Source of the DNA: an uncultured Lachnospiraceae bacterium
GTDB taxonomy: Bacteria > Bacillota > Clostridia > Lachnospirales > Lachnospiraceae
Reading direction: 5' to 3'
DNA: 64,000 nt
Assembly: GCA_947053345.1 (NCBI GenBank)
Contig: CAMRSM010000001.1
Location: 62,001 to 126,000 of the forward strand
Both the position numbers and the translations under genes were made by a program. Below, piece by piece: positions 26,268-35,097 of this stretch. Under the pieces are notes generated by a model. It worked only from the letters and a program-made list of their open reading frames with translations, made no database searches and was not told the DNA's origin. Position 1 is the first letter of the stretch. Every line of letters begins with the position of its first letter.

Positions 26268-28418
26268 ATGGATGTAAGCCAATATTTAGGGATTTTTATC
26301 GATGAGACGAGAGGTCATTTGCAGGAGTTAAACGAACAGATCCTGATCCTTGAGAAGGAGCCGGAGAATGAGGATACGATCAACGAGATCTTCCGCGCGG
26401 CGCATTCCCTGAAAGGGATGGCGGGGACGATGGGTTACAAGAGGATGCAGCGCCTGACCCATGACATGGAGAATGTGTTTTCCGAGATCCGCAACGGAAA
26501 GATGAAGGCGACCCCGAACCTTATTGACCTTTTGTTCCGCGGGCTTGACGCGCTTGAGAGCTATCTTGACATCATCATCAACACGCAGGATGAGGGGACG
26601 GAGGACAATCAGGACATCATCGACGGTCTGCAGAAGGTTATGGAGGAAGGGCTTGGGCTTTCGGCGGGACAGCCAAAGGAAGCGCCGGCACCCGTTCCGT
26701 CTGCGGAAACTTCCGCACCGGAGGGAAGGCATCTTGTGCTGGCGGAGCATGAGCTTCTCGCGGCACAGAAAGCAAAGGAGGAAGGTGACAATATCTTTGA
26801 GATCACCGTCTTCATCCAGCCGAGCTGTATTTTAAAGGCAGCCCGCGCATTCCTTGTGTTTAAGGCGCTTGAGGAGGCAGGGGATATCATCAAGTCGGTT
26901 CCGGAGGTACAGGATATCGAGGATGAGAAATTTGATTTTGATTTTTCGATGGTTCTGCTGACAAAGAAGCCGCAGGAGGAGATCCGGACCGCCATCTTAA
27001 ACGTGTCTGAGATCAAAGATGTCGTGATCGCCCCGGCAAACCTTGCACAGGGGGGACAGGCGGCAGTGCCTGCCCCGGTACCGGCAGGAGAGACCCCTGC
27101 GGCCCCGGCAAGCGAGGTACCGCAGGCAAATGAGCCTTCTGCCCCGGCACCGGCAGGCGAAGCAGCTCCGGTACAGGCGGCGGCAGCGCAGGCACAGGCG
27201 GCTCCGGCAGCGAAGCAGACGCAGGCTCCGGCACAGTCGAAAGCCCCGGCGAAAGCGGCGGTCAACCGCTCCGTCCGCGTCGATATCGAGAAGCTTGACG
27301 ACCTGATGAACCTTGTCAGCGAGCTGATCATCGCCAAGAACGGTCTTGTGTCGATGAACGGTGACGGGGAGATGACGGCGCGTGACAGTAGTTTTAACGA
27401 GCAGATCGAGTACCTTGAGCGCGTGACGACGAACCTGCACCAGTCCGTGATGAAAGTCCGCATGGTTCCGATCGAGAGCGTTGTCAACCGCTTCCCGCGC
27501 ATGATCCGCGACCTGAGCAAGAAGCTTGGCAAGAAGATGGATCTGTACATGACCGGTGAGGATACGGAGCTTGACCGTACCGTGATTGACGAGATCGGCG
27601 ACCCGCTCATGCATTTGCTGCGGAATGCGGCGGATCACGGGCTTGAGACCAACGAGGAGCGCGTGCGCCTTGGCAAACAGGAGGTTGGTTCCATCTTCCT
27701 CGATGCTTACCAGGAGGGCAACAACGTTGTGATCGAAGTCCGTGACGACGGTGCCGGCATCAACGTGGAAAAGGTAAAACAGAAGGCGCTTGCGAGGGGA
27801 ACGATCACGGAAGAGCAGGCGGAGGCGATGACCGACAAGGAGATCATCGACCTGTTGTTCCGGCCGAGTTTTTCGACAGCCGAAGTGATCTCGGATGTAT
27901 CCGGGCGCGGGGTTGGTCTTGATGTCGTAAAGACAAAGATCGAGGCTCTTGGCGGCAACATTGAGACGAGGAGCGTGCTTGGGGAGGGCAGTAACTTTAT
28001 CATCCGGCTGCCGCTCACCCTCGCGATCATCGAGACTCTCATGGTGGAACTCGGGAACGAGAAGTACGCGATCCCGCTCGGCAGCATCGAGACGATCGAG
28101 GATATTGCCCTTGACGATGTCAAGTATGTACAGAACAAAGAGGTCATCAGCCTCAGGGGATCCGTCATCCCGCTGATCCGGCTTGACCAGGTGCTCGATG
28201 TGGAGCATACGGGGGAGGAGCCGGCAAGCCTCACGGTCGTTATCGTGAAGAAAGGCGATAAACTGGCGGGTCTGATCGTGGATAACCTCATCGGGCAGCT
28301 TGAGATCGTTATTAAGTCCATCGGTAAATATATTAACAACAGCAAGCTCATCAGCGGTGCCACGATCCTCGGGGATGGCGAGATCGCGCTGATCCTTGAT
28401 GTCAATGTCTTAGTATAG
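26268..28418 (+). CDS. cheA: Chemotaxis histidine kinase CheA
   Basis: CheA is the receptor-coupled kinase that phosphorylates CheY and CheB. The ~716-residue protein has an Hpt domain with phospho-His46 (RAAHSLKGMAG), a P2 region, a Pro/Ala-rich linker near residues 265-335, a dimerisation helix pair (DDLMNLVSELIIAKNGLVSM), an ATPase domain (HLLRNAADHGLE; VRDDGAGI; GRGVGLDVVK) and a C-terminal CheW-like domain. The ATG at 26268 is chosen over a TTG at 26262 that overlaps the cheB stop. Confidence 0.97.
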   Translation: MDVSQYLGIFIDETRGHLQELNEQILILEKEPENEDTINEIFRAAHSLKGMAGTMGYKRMQRLTHDMENVFSEIRNGKMKATPNLIDLLFRGLDALESYLDIIINTQDEGTEDNQDIIDGLQKVMEEGLGLSAGQPKEAPAPVPSAETSAPEGRHLVLAEHELLAAQKAKEEGDNIFEITVFIQPSCILKAARAFLVFKALEEAGDIIKSVPEVQDIEDEKFDFDFSMVLLTKKPQEEIRTAILNVSEIKDVVIAPANLAQGGQAAVPAPVPAGETPAAPASEVPQANEPSAPAPAGEAAPVQAAAAQAQAAPAAKQTQAPAQSKAPAKAAVNRSVRVDIEKLDDLMNLVSELIIAKNGLVSMNGDGEMTARDSSFNEQIEYLERVTTNLHQSVMKVRMVPIESVVNRFPRMIRDLSKKLGKKMDLYMTGEDTELDRTVIDEIGDPLMHLLRNAADHGLETNEERVRLGKQEVGSIFLDAYQEGNNVVIEVRDDGAGINVEKVKQKALARGTITEEQAEAMTDKEIIDLLFRPSFSTAEVISDVSGRGVGLDVVKTKIEALGGNIETRSVLGEGSNFIIRLPLTLAIIETLMVELGNEKYAIPLGSIETIEDIALDDVKYVQNKEVISLRGSVIPLIRLDQVLDVEHTGEEPASLTVVIVKKGDKLAGLIVDNLIGQLEIVIKSIGKYINNSKLISGATILGDGEIALILDVNVLV

Positions 28419-28431
28419 GGGAGGGCTTATC

Positions 28432-28893
28432 ATGGATGAGAAGAAAAACGAAGAACTGGAATCGAAACAGTATATTATTGTAAAGCTTGGAAGCGAACAA
28501 TACGGAATTGATATCCAGTATGTAGATAATATCGTAAGGATGCAGAGAGTGACGAGGGTGCCGAAGGCACAGCCGTATTTCAAGGGTGTCATCAACATCC
28601 GCGGTGAGGTCATCCCGGTCATGAGCCTCCGTATCAAATTCGGGCTCGAGCCGGATGAGTTTAAAAATGCCACCAGGATCCTTATCATCAAGATCGAGCC
28701 GCAGGCGGCGATCGGCATGATTGTGGATGAGGTCAAGGAAGTCATCACCCTGAGTGCGGACAACATCGACAAGGCGACCAGCGGGAACGACGAGAAAAGC
28801 TTATACCTTTCCGGTGTCGGAAAGCAGCCGAACGGTCTTGTGTCGCTGCTCAACATACCGGCCGTCGTTGTGGACCGGGACAGCGCGATGTAA
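28432..28893 (+). CDS. cheW: Chemotaxis coupling protein CheW
   Basis: CheW links chemoreceptors to CheA. The 153-residue protein is a single CheW domain (YIIVKLGSEQYGIDIQYVDN; ...KGVINIRGEVIPVMSLRIKF). Length is normal. It follows cheA by 13 nt with GGGGAGGG as ribosome site. A block of hairpins in the next gap separates it from cheC. Confidence 0.96.
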   Translation: MDEKKNEELESKQYIIVKLGSEQYGIDIQYVDNIVRMQRVTRVPKAQPYFKGVINIRGEVIPVMSLRIKFGLEPDEFKNATRILIIKIEPQAAIGMIVDEVKEVITLSADNIDKATSGNDEKSLYLSGVGKQPNGLVSLLNIPAVVVDRDSAM

Positions 28894-28900
28894 AATGGCA

Positions 28901-29023
28901 GGGTTGCCGCAGGAATGTGGCAACCCTCTATAACGGCAGCCGGATATGTTTCATGCACATGGCATGTATTGCCGGGCGGCGGGCTCTGCACGGGCAGGCA
29001 GGAGGTAAAGGAGCGCCTCCTGC
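28901..29023 (+). other. cheW-cheC intergenic hairpins
   Basis: The 160-nt gap contains GGGTTGCC (28901-28908) pairing with GGCAACCC (28919-28926), and GCAGGAGG (28998-29005) pairing with CCTCCTGC (29016-29023). Neither is followed by a T-tract. The second hairpin hides an AGGAGG sequence, but the cheC ribosome site proper is the AGAAAGGG downstream. The role is likely mRNA processing or differential expression within the operon (inference). Confidence 0.6.
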
Positions 29024-29053
29024 TTCGATATTTAGAAAGGGCATGGTTATGAT

Positions 29054-29677
29054 ATGTCAGAAGTAAAACTGGATCAGATGAACAACATGCAGTTTGATGT
29101 ACTGCGCGAGATCGGTAATATTGGTGCGGGGAATGCGACAACGGCACTGTCGCAGATGCTCTCCGCGAAGATCGACATGAAAGTGCCGAAGATTGAATTG
29201 TTGGAATTCAAGGAGCTTGGGGAACTGATCGGCGGTGCGGAGAATATTGTGGTTGGTATCCTGCTGACCTTGCAGGATGATATTGACGGTATGATGATGT
29301 TCCTCCTTGAAAAGCGGGCGGCAAAAAATGTGGTTGGCCTCTTGATGGGGGGCTTTGGCGGCGGCGCGGACAGCGAGGAATTTTCGGAGATGGAGCTTTC
29401 CGCGCTGCAGGAGATCGGCAATATCATTGCGGGTGCGTATCTTTCATCGCTCTCCGCGCTGACAAACATGAAGATTTCTTCGAGTGTGCCATATATGGCG
29501 ATTGATATGGCAGGTGCGATCCTCAGTGTGCCTGCGATTGAGTTTGGGAAAATTAGTGATAAGGCGCTGTTGATAGAGACTGAATTTGGAGATATAGGTG
29601 AAGAAGTAAACGGCTATTTTATTTTGATCCCAACATTGGAATCCTATGGTCAGATCCTCACCTCTCTGGGATTATAG
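29054..29677 (+). CDS. cheC: CheY-P phosphatase CheC
   Basis: CheC dephosphorylates CheY-P and is stimulated by CheD. The 207-residue protein has two phosphatase sites of the [D/S]xxxExxN type: DVLREIGN near residues 14-21 and SALQEIGN near residues 116-123. Length matches CheC rather than CheX. It lies directly upstream of cheD, the usual arrangement. Confidence 0.95.
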   Translation: MSEVKLDQMNNMQFDVLREIGNIGAGNATTALSQMLSAKIDMKVPKIELLEFKELGELIGGAENIVVGILLTLQDDIDGMMMFLLEKRAAKNVVGLLMGGFGGGADSEEFSEMELSALQEIGNIIAGAYLSSLSALTNMKISSSVPYMAIDMAGAILSVPAIEFGKISDKALLIETEFGDIGEEVNGYFILIPTLESYGQILTSLGL

Positions 29678-29685
29678 GAGAGCGT

Positions 29686-30171
29686 ATGGGAACGATGGTG
29701 AAAGTGGGTATGGCAGACTTGAATGTCTGTCTTTCGCCGGACGCGATCACAACGCTGGGTCTTGGCTCATGTGTGGGGATCGTTTTATATGATCCGGGGA
29801 AAAAAATTTCCGGTATGGTGCATGTTATGCTGCCGGACAGTGCAAAAATAAGAAATAACGAAAATCTGGCGAAATTTGCGGATACCGGCATTGACGAGCT
29901 GTTAAACCGCATATTAAAACTTGGGGCAAACCGGGGGGCACTCATCGCAAAGATTGCGGGAGGGGCGCAGATGTTCGCGTTCAACTCCAACAATGAGATG
30001 CTCCAGGTCGGCACGCGCAATGTCGAGGCGGTAAAGAAAAAACTGGCTTCGCTGCACATTCCGATCAAGGCGGAGGATACAGGTTTAAATTACGGGCGCA
30101 CAATCGAGTTTTACCCGGAGAACGGCAACCTGATCGTGAAATCGGTCGGAAAACCGCCAAAGACGCTGTAA
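29686..30171 (+). CDS. cheD: Chemoreceptor glutamine deamidase CheD
   Basis: CheD deamidates receptor glutamines and binds CheC. The 161-residue protein carries the catalytic Cys in LGLGSCVGIVLYD and the His in GMVHVMLP, followed by the conserved AKIAGGAQMF motif and the C-terminal TGLNYGRTIEFYPENG. It begins 8 nt after cheC with GGAGAG as ribosome site. Confidence 0.96.
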   Translation: MGTMVKVGMADLNVCLSPDAITTLGLGSCVGIVLYDPGKKISGMVHVMLPDSAKIRNNENLAKFADTGIDELLNRILKLGANRGALIAKIAGGAQMFAFNSNNEMLQVGTRNVEAVKKKLASLHIPIKAEDTGLNYGRTIEFYPENGNLIVKSVGKPPKTL

Positions 30172-30208
30172 CCGCGGGCTGTGCGGGCGATGGGAAGGAA
30201 AAAGGTGC

Positions 30209-30535
30209 ATGAAAAAGAATCATAATATTTCGGCATTGATCACGCTGGTCGCCGGGGCGGTTGCGGTGCTTTGCTGCCTGTTGAACCGTGTGCCGATTTT
30301 GGATACGCTGAAGTATGTCCTGATTGTCCTGGTCGTATTTTTGATCATAGGAAGAATCGCGGAGCATATTATTTTTAAGATCAACGAAGCGGCAGAGATG
30401 GCTGCCGTCCAGGCTCAGGAGGAAGCGCGGAAGGCCGCGGAAAAGGAACAGGAGGGAGCTATGGCGGCTGCCATGGCGGACGGGGAAGAGGTCACGGAGG
30501 ACGAAGAGGAAGCAGAGGAAGCGGAGGAATTGTAA
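30209..30535 (+). CDS. Small two-segment membrane protein with acidic tail
   Basis: The 108-residue product has two hydrophobic segments (about residues 9-26, LITLVAGAVAVLCCLL; and 34-50, LKYVLIVLVVFLIIGRI), then an amphipathic Ala/Glu-rich stretch and a very acidic tail (EEVTEDEEEAEEAEEL). I do not recognise a named family. Its fixed place between cheD and sigD, with GGAAGGAAAAAGG as ribosome site, suggests a motility-linked membrane protein of Lachnospiraceae-type operons. Confidence 0.75.
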   Translation: MKKNHNISALITLVAGAVAVLCCLLNRVPILDTLKYVLIVLVVFLIIGRIAEHIIFKINEAAEMAAVQAQEEARKAAEKEQEGAMAAAMADGEEVTEDEEEAEEAEEL

Positions 30536-30562
30536 GGCAGATTCGTTTGAAGTGGGGTATGG

Positions 30563-31333
30563 TTGAAGATGGAGACAGACGTAAAACAAAAGCTTTGGGA
30601 AGAATACAGTACAAAGCGGACGGCAGCGCTGCGGGAACAGCTGATCCTTGCGTATGCAGGGCTTGTAAAGATCGTGGCGGGAAAGCTTAGCATGTACCTG
30701 GGCTATAACGTGGAGTATGATGATCTTGTCGGGTACGGAACCTTTGGCCTGATCGACGCGATCGACAAATTCGATTACGACAAGGGCGTGAAGTTTGAAA
30801 CCTATGCTTCGCTGCGCATCCGCGGGGCTATTCTTGACCAGATCCGCAAAATGGACTGGATACCGCGCACACTCCGGCAAAAGCAGAAACGTCTGGATGC
30901 GGTCTACCAAAAAATTGAGGCGAGGACCGGACGGATGGCGGAGGACGAGGAGGTCGCAAGGGAACTTGAGATCTCGGTTGACGAGCTTACGCTCTGGCAG
31001 GCGCAGACCCAGATCGGCGCTTTGGTCTCCCTTGACGAATGTATGGAGGCGGGCGAACCCCATGTGGAAAATGCGCAGGCAAGCGAGGAATATGTGCAGC
31101 CGGAACGCGTCATGGAACGCCGGGAGTTAAAGGAGATCCTGACGGCCACGCTCAAGGAACTGACAGAAAAAGAACAAAAGGTGATTTACCTGTATTATTT
31201 TGAGGAGCTGACATTGAAGGAGATCAGTGCGATCCTTGAGGTGACGGAATCGCGGATCTCACAGCTGCATACGAAGGCATTGCAGAAAATGCGTTCGAAA
31301 CTTGCTGGGAACATGGATTTGTTTTTGGGATGA
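30563..31333 (+). CDS. sigD: RNA polymerase sigma factor SigD/FliA (sigma-28)
   Basis: SigD directs late flagellar and chemotaxis gene transcription. The 256-residue protein has region 2 (YDDLVGYGTFGLIDAIDKFD; FETYASLRIRGAILDQIR; DWIPR), region 3 and region 4 (LTEKEQKVIYLYYFEELTLK; VTESRISQLHTKAL) of the FliA/WhiG group. A TTG at 30563 and an ATG at 30569 are both possible starts. It would recognise the GCCGATAA promoter seen upstream of fliK. No flgM is in the window. Confidence 0.96.
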   Translation: MKMETDVKQKLWEEYSTKRTAALREQLILAYAGLVKIVAGKLSMYLGYNVEYDDLVGYGTFGLIDAIDKFDYDKGVKFETYASLRIRGAILDQIRKMDWIPRTLRQKQKRLDAVYQKIEARTGRMAEDEEVARELEISVDELTLWQAQTQIGALVSLDECMEAGEPHVENAQASEEYVQPERVMERRELKEILTATLKELTEKEQKVIYLYYFEELTLKEISAILEVTESRISQLHTKALQKMRSKLAGNMDLFLG

Positions 31334-31345
31334 AGGAGGGATTAA

Positions 31346-32941
31346 GTGGCAAATAAAAATGCTTATTTTCAACTTAAGCTGCAGATGGATGGCACTTATC
31401 TGCTGCTGTATCCGGGTACAGAAAAAAATCTGTTGGATTTTAAAGAAATCGACGATTATCTCCGCGAGAAGCGGATTGACTATGATAAAGATGAACTAAA
31501 GCAGGCGATCGTGGCTTTTCGGACGGCGTGCAGCATAAAGCTGTCTGGGAAGATGTGCTCGAAGGAAAAAGAGAGCCTTTCTGTGCAGGTTTCGGAGGAC
31601 CGCATGACGGTGACCGGCCGTTTTTATCCGCCAGTGGAGGGCGGGCACCAGCTTTCAAAAGCGGAGATCGTGAGTGAACTTGTGCGTGCAGGGGTTAAAT
31701 TCGGGGCAAAGGAAGGCGTGATTGATTCGTACCTTGCCGACAGGCAGTATTGCTGCAGCTATCTGCTCGCGGAGGGGATGCCGCAGGTGGAAGGGAAAAA
31801 TGCAGTATTCACTTATCATTTTAATACGGATTTATCAAGAAAACCGAAACTGAATGAGGACGGAAGTGTGGACTTCCACCAGCTCGATACCATCTGCCCG
31901 GTGGAGGAAGGCGATGCGCTCGTGACGCTGACCCCGGCGGTTCCGGGAAAACCGGGACTCGATGTGACGGGGCGCGTGCTTGCCCCGGCAACGGTCAAAA
32001 AAGTGGCGATGCGTCCGGAGAAGAATACCTATCTTTCAGAGGACGGCCTGACGATGTTTTCCGCGGTGGACGGACTTGTCTCCCTGATTGACGGCAAGGT
32101 GTTCGTGTCAAATATTTATGATGTGCCGGCAGATGTCGATACCTCGACCGGTGATATCAAATTTCCGGGCAGTGTCTTTGTCCACGGAAATGTTATCACA
32201 GGTTTTTCGGTCGAGGCGGAGGGTGATATTGTCGTGGACGGTGTTGTCGAGGGGGCAAGGTTAAAAGCCGGAGGCCAGATCGTATTAAAGCGCGGTATCC
32301 AGGGGATGGGGCGCGGTATTCTGGAAGCGAAAGGCAACATCATCACGAAATTCATCGAGAATGCGACGGTGAGATCCGGCGGCTACGTGGCGACGGAGGC
32401 GATCATGCACAGCAAAGTGGCAGCTGACGGCGACGTGACGGCATCGGGCAGAAGAGGCTTTGTAGTCGGAGGGGAGATTCGTTCCGGCACGTCCATTTCC
32501 GTGCGCACGGCGGGTTCCACGATGGGAACGGCGACCGTGCTTGAGATCGGTGCGGACGCGGAGCATATGGAGGAATACCGCAAGGTCAGCGAGAGGCTGC
32601 CGGAACTTGAGGCGGAGCTTGAGAAAGTCACGCAGACATGCAGTACACTCACAAGGCGCATGCTGGCAGGGGTGAGCCTTGGCGCGGATAAAATGGCATT
32701 GTTAAAGACAGCGCGGGAATCGAAGGAAAGCCTGGAAAAAGAAATACAGGTCTTGCTTGCCCGCATGGATGACCTTCAGGAGATTGCGGGCGCGCAGTCC
32801 GGCGGGAATATCCGGGTGAGCGGTGTGATTTATCCGGGGTGTAAGGTAATCATGTACAACACAACCTACTATGTCCGGTCAGAGATGAAATATTGCAGGC
32901 TGATCAAAGACCGCGCGGATGTAAAAATGGTGGAATATTAG
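31346..32941 (+). CDS. FapA/DUF342-family polymer-export-like protein
   Basis: The 531-residue protein has an N-terminal variable part, a beta-helical DUF342 core with repeated V/G-rich turns (FVHGNVITGFSVEAEGDIV; GGQIVLKRGIQGMGRG) and a C-terminal coiled coil (LPELEAELEKVTQTCSTLTR). This is the FapA architecture, which occurs near motility genes in several Firmicutes and proteobacteria; its molecular role is unsettled. It starts with GTG after AAGGAGGG, 12 nt after sigD. Confidence 0.85.
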   Translation: MANKNAYFQLKLQMDGTYLLLYPGTEKNLLDFKEIDDYLREKRIDYDKDELKQAIVAFRTACSIKLSGKMCSKEKESLSVQVSEDRMTVTGRFYPPVEGGHQLSKAEIVSELVRAGVKFGAKEGVIDSYLADRQYCCSYLLAEGMPQVEGKNAVFTYHFNTDLSRKPKLNEDGSVDFHQLDTICPVEEGDALVTLTPAVPGKPGLDVTGRVLAPATVKKVAMRPEKNTYLSEDGLTMFSAVDGLVSLIDGKVFVSNIYDVPADVDTSTGDIKFPGSVFVHGNVITGFSVEAEGDIVVDGVVEGARLKAGGQIVLKRGIQGMGRGILEAKGNIITKFIENATVRSGGYVATEAIMHSKVAADGDVTASGRRGFVVGGEIRSGTSISVRTAGSTMGTATVLEIGADAEHMEEYRKVSERLPELEAELEKVTQTCSTLTRRMLAGVSLGADKMALLKTARESKESLEKEIQVLLARMDDLQEIAGAQSGGNIRVSGVIYPGCKVIMYNTTYYVRSEMKYCRLIKDRADVKMVEY

Positions 32942-32991
32942 GCCATTCAGGCGGGCAGGATATGAGCGAGATTACCTGTCCGCCTTATGGC
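32942..32991 (+). other. Intergenic hairpin after the FapA-like gene
   Basis: AGGCGGGCAGG (32949-32959) pairs with CCTGTCCGCCT (32975-32985) with one G-U, and GCCAT (32942-32946) pairs with ATGGC (32987-32991), giving a long stem that starts right at the stop codon. No T-run follows, so it resembles the other non-terminator hairpins of this operon. Confidence 0.65.
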
Positions 32992-33010
32992 AGTAAGGGA
33001 GGGATATCGG

Positions 33011-33322
33011 ATGGCGATCACACCCATTGAGACGGCGGCATTTCTGCCCAAATCACAGGAGGCATCGTTCCAGCGCCAAAATGATGTGCAGAGGCCGGCG
33101 AACGAGCAGGCAGTGCTGCACAATGACCAGCAGCAAAGAGCGATGGCGGACGCGAACCGTCCAGTCATGATGGCAAAGACGGATCAGCCGGAATACCGCT
33201 ATGACGGCAGTTCCGGAAACGGGAAAGGGATGCTTTATAAAAAAAAGAATCCCAAAAAAGAGAAGAAGCGTGAGCACGAGGGTGGGGATCGGATGCATTC
33301 CGGATTCGATATGAGGATATAG
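33011..33322 (+). CDS. Small conserved-looking protein with basic tail
   Basis: The ~103-residue product begins MAITPIETAAFLPKSQEAS, is rich in Gln/Asn in its middle and ends with a strongly basic stretch (KKKNPKKEKKREHEGG) before HSGFDMRI. There is no membrane segment or known domain that I can name. It has a good ribosome site (AAGGGAGGG) and a tight operon position between the FapA-like and SwrB-like genes, so it is likely real. Confidence 0.7.
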   Translation: MAITPIETAAFLPKSQEASFQRQNDVQRPANEQAVLHNDQQQRAMADANRPVMMAKTDQPEYRYDGSSGNGKGMLYKKKNPKKEKKREHEGGDRMHSGFDMRI

Positions 33323-33335
33323 AGGAGAGAGGCGA

Positions 33336-34199
33336 ATGACAGGATACGAGATCATAATACTGATCGCTGGACTTATTTTTTTGGTTGCAAGTTTTTTTTT
33401 CGGGGGGAAGGGTGCTGCGGCTTCGGTCGATGTCAACGCAGAAATCCGCAAGATCAAGGAGGCAGCTGTCCTGCATGAGAATGAGGTGCGCGACCGTGTC
33501 AAAAGTCTTGTGGAAAACGAGTGTGATACGGCGGTGGCCGATGCGCAGGACAAGCTCTCAAAGGTATCCAACGACAAGATCATCGCGATGGATGAGTATG
33601 CGAGCCAAGTGCTCGAAAAAATAGAAAACAACAACCAAGCGGTGGTGTTTTTGTATGATATGCTCCAGAAGAAGGACGACGAAATGAAGTCCACGATGAA
33701 TAAGATGGAACAGACGAGGCGGGAGAATAAGGAATTGTTTGACCGTCTGGAGGAGTTGAAGCAGGCGAAAGCCCGCGTTTCAAGCCGCAATGCGGCAAAG
33801 CAGGGGGCGCGTTCCGCGGAGCCTGTTGTAGGGGCGAAAGCCGAGGAAACTTCTGCGGCAAAGCAGACAAGGCCAAAACCTGCGACCGGGCGGCAGACGG
33901 CAGCAATGCTGAATGAGAAGCAGACTGTGATCCGCAACGAAATACCGCAGGGTGTGCGGGAGCTTGAGCATACACAGGCGGGTGGGCTGACGGAGGCGGT
34001 GGCGTTAAGCCAGGAAGTGGAACAGGGCACGGAGACCGAGGGCGGCGGGCTTGCCGGCGGGCAGGAGGAGAATCGTCAGGAACTAGTGCTTGCGATGTAC
34101 CGGAAGCACAAGTCCGTCAAGGAGATTTCAAAGCGGCTGTCGATGGGACAGGGGGAAGTCAAATTGATCATCAACCTGTATGCGGCAAAGAGCGAATAA
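33336..34199 (+). CDS. SwrB-like membrane-anchored coiled-coil protein
   Basis: The 287-residue protein has an N-terminal membrane segment (residues ~4-24, YEIIILIAGLIFLVASFFFG), a long coiled coil with Glu/Lys periodicity (~30-150), a Pro/Ala/Gln-rich linker and a C-terminal helix-turn-helix-like motif (YRKHKSVKEISKRLSMGQGE). This matches SwrB/YlxL of Bacillus (DUF6115-type C-terminus), which sits just after sigD and before rpsB, exactly as here. In Bacillus SwrB promotes early basal-body and export activation. Confidence 0.75.
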   Translation: MTGYEIIILIAGLIFLVASFFFGGKGAAASVDVNAEIRKIKEAAVLHENEVRDRVKSLVENECDTAVADAQDKLSKVSNDKIIAMDEYASQVLEKIENNNQAVVFLYDMLQKKDDEMKSTMNKMEQTRRENKELFDRLEELKQAKARVSSRNAAKQGARSAEPVVGAKAEETSAAKQTRPKPATGRQTAAMLNEKQTVIRNEIPQGVRELEHTQAGGLTEAVALSQEVEQGTETEGGGLAGGQEENRQELVLAMYRKHKSVKEISKRLSMGQGEVKLIINLYAAKSE

Positions 34200-34221
34200 A
34201 TGACAGGAATGAGGGAAGGCC

Positions 34222-34911
34222 TTGAAATTAAAATACTATTTGCGTGGGATCGGTGTCGGGCTGATTTTGGCCGTTGTGCTGTATTCCACCATGATCATAC
34301 CAAGAAAGTATCATATGACGGATGAGGAGGTCATGAACCGGGCAGAGGAGCTTGGGATGGTGAAACCGGAGGAGCCGGATATTGATCTGTCGGCACTTTC
34401 CGGCACACCGTCCCCGACCGGGGAAGGGGTGTTGACCCCTGCGCTGACGGGGGAGGACGTGTTGACCCCGTCCCCGGAGGGGGATGATGTTTCAACGCCC
34501 GTCCCGACCGGCGACGATGCAGTAACGCCGGTTCCGACCGGGGAAGGGGCAGATGAGCCCCAAAAGCCCGACCCGCCCGTGCCGCCCGAAGAGCCGGATG
34601 GCATAACACCGCTCCCGACACCGACACAAATGCCGCCCGCTACCGTGGAACCGGGGTTGACCGAGCCAATCGCTGCCCCGACCGCGGCAGTGCCTGACGG
34701 GGGAAAGGTAGGTATCACGGTAACTCCGGGGATGGGGTCGGCGGAGTTTGCGCGCGAGGCGCATCGGGTTGGTCTGGTAGATAATACGGAAGCGTTTGAC
34801 AATTATCTGATGAAGAAAGGCTATGCCTCTTCCATACGGGTAGGAACCTACTCTATCCCGGCGGGGGCGACCTATGAGGAGATTGCGAGAACCGTCACCG
34901 GGCTGCAGTAG
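34222..34911 (+). CDS. Anchored MltG/YceG-like C-terminal domain protein
   Basis: The 229-residue protein starts with TTG after GGGAAGG. It has one membrane segment (residues ~8-27), a Pro/Thr-rich extracytoplasmic linker with about five 10-residue repeats (VLTPALTGED, VLTPSPEGDD, VSTPVPTGDD, AVTPVPTGEG), and a C-terminal ~65-residue domain (GKVGITVTPGMGSAEFAREA; GLVDNTEAFDNYLMKKGYAS; VGTYSIPAGATYEEIARTV). That domain resembles the LysM-like subdomain of the endolytic transglycosylase MltG/YceG, but the catalytic domain is absent. It may bind peptidoglycan. Confidence 0.7.
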   Translation: MKLKYYLRGIGVGLILAVVLYSTMIIPRKYHMTDEEVMNRAEELGMVKPEEPDIDLSALSGTPSPTGEGVLTPALTGEDVLTPSPEGDDVSTPVPTGDDAVTPVPTGEGADEPQKPDPPVPPEEPDGITPLPTPTQMPPATVEPGLTEPIAAPTAAVPDGGKVGITVTPGMGSAEFAREAHRVGLVDNTEAFDNYLMKKGYASSIRVGTYSIPAGATYEEIARTVTGLQ

Positions 34912-34950
34912 CAGAGGCACTGCAGTGAAAAAAGATGGCGGAAAAAAAGC

Positions 34951-34979
34951 TTGCATTGTTCGGGAAACTATGGTAAAAT
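34951..34979 (+). promoter_or_regulatory. Promoter for rpsB-tsf
   Basis: TTGCAT (34951-34956) and TAAAAT (34974-34979) are separated by 17 nt, and a TG at 34971-34972 makes an extended -10. It lies 40 nt after the preceding gene and ~120 nt before rpsB, leaving a leader of about 110 nt that could hold S2 autoregulatory structure. This gives ribosomal genes independence from the motility operon. Confidence 0.75.
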
Positions 34980-35097
34980 CTATAAGTCTCAAAAATCACA
35001 TAATCATGAGCGGCTCCGGGTGCCGGGATCATAGGGATGCCGGTTGGGGATACCGTGGACATGGTTATGGTAGAAAAACCAAATGGAGGGAAAAGAC

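Noticed and set aside
26997-28208. Long minus-strand frame opposite cheA
   Set aside because: Antisense shadow of cheA; no start signals and an unnatural composition.
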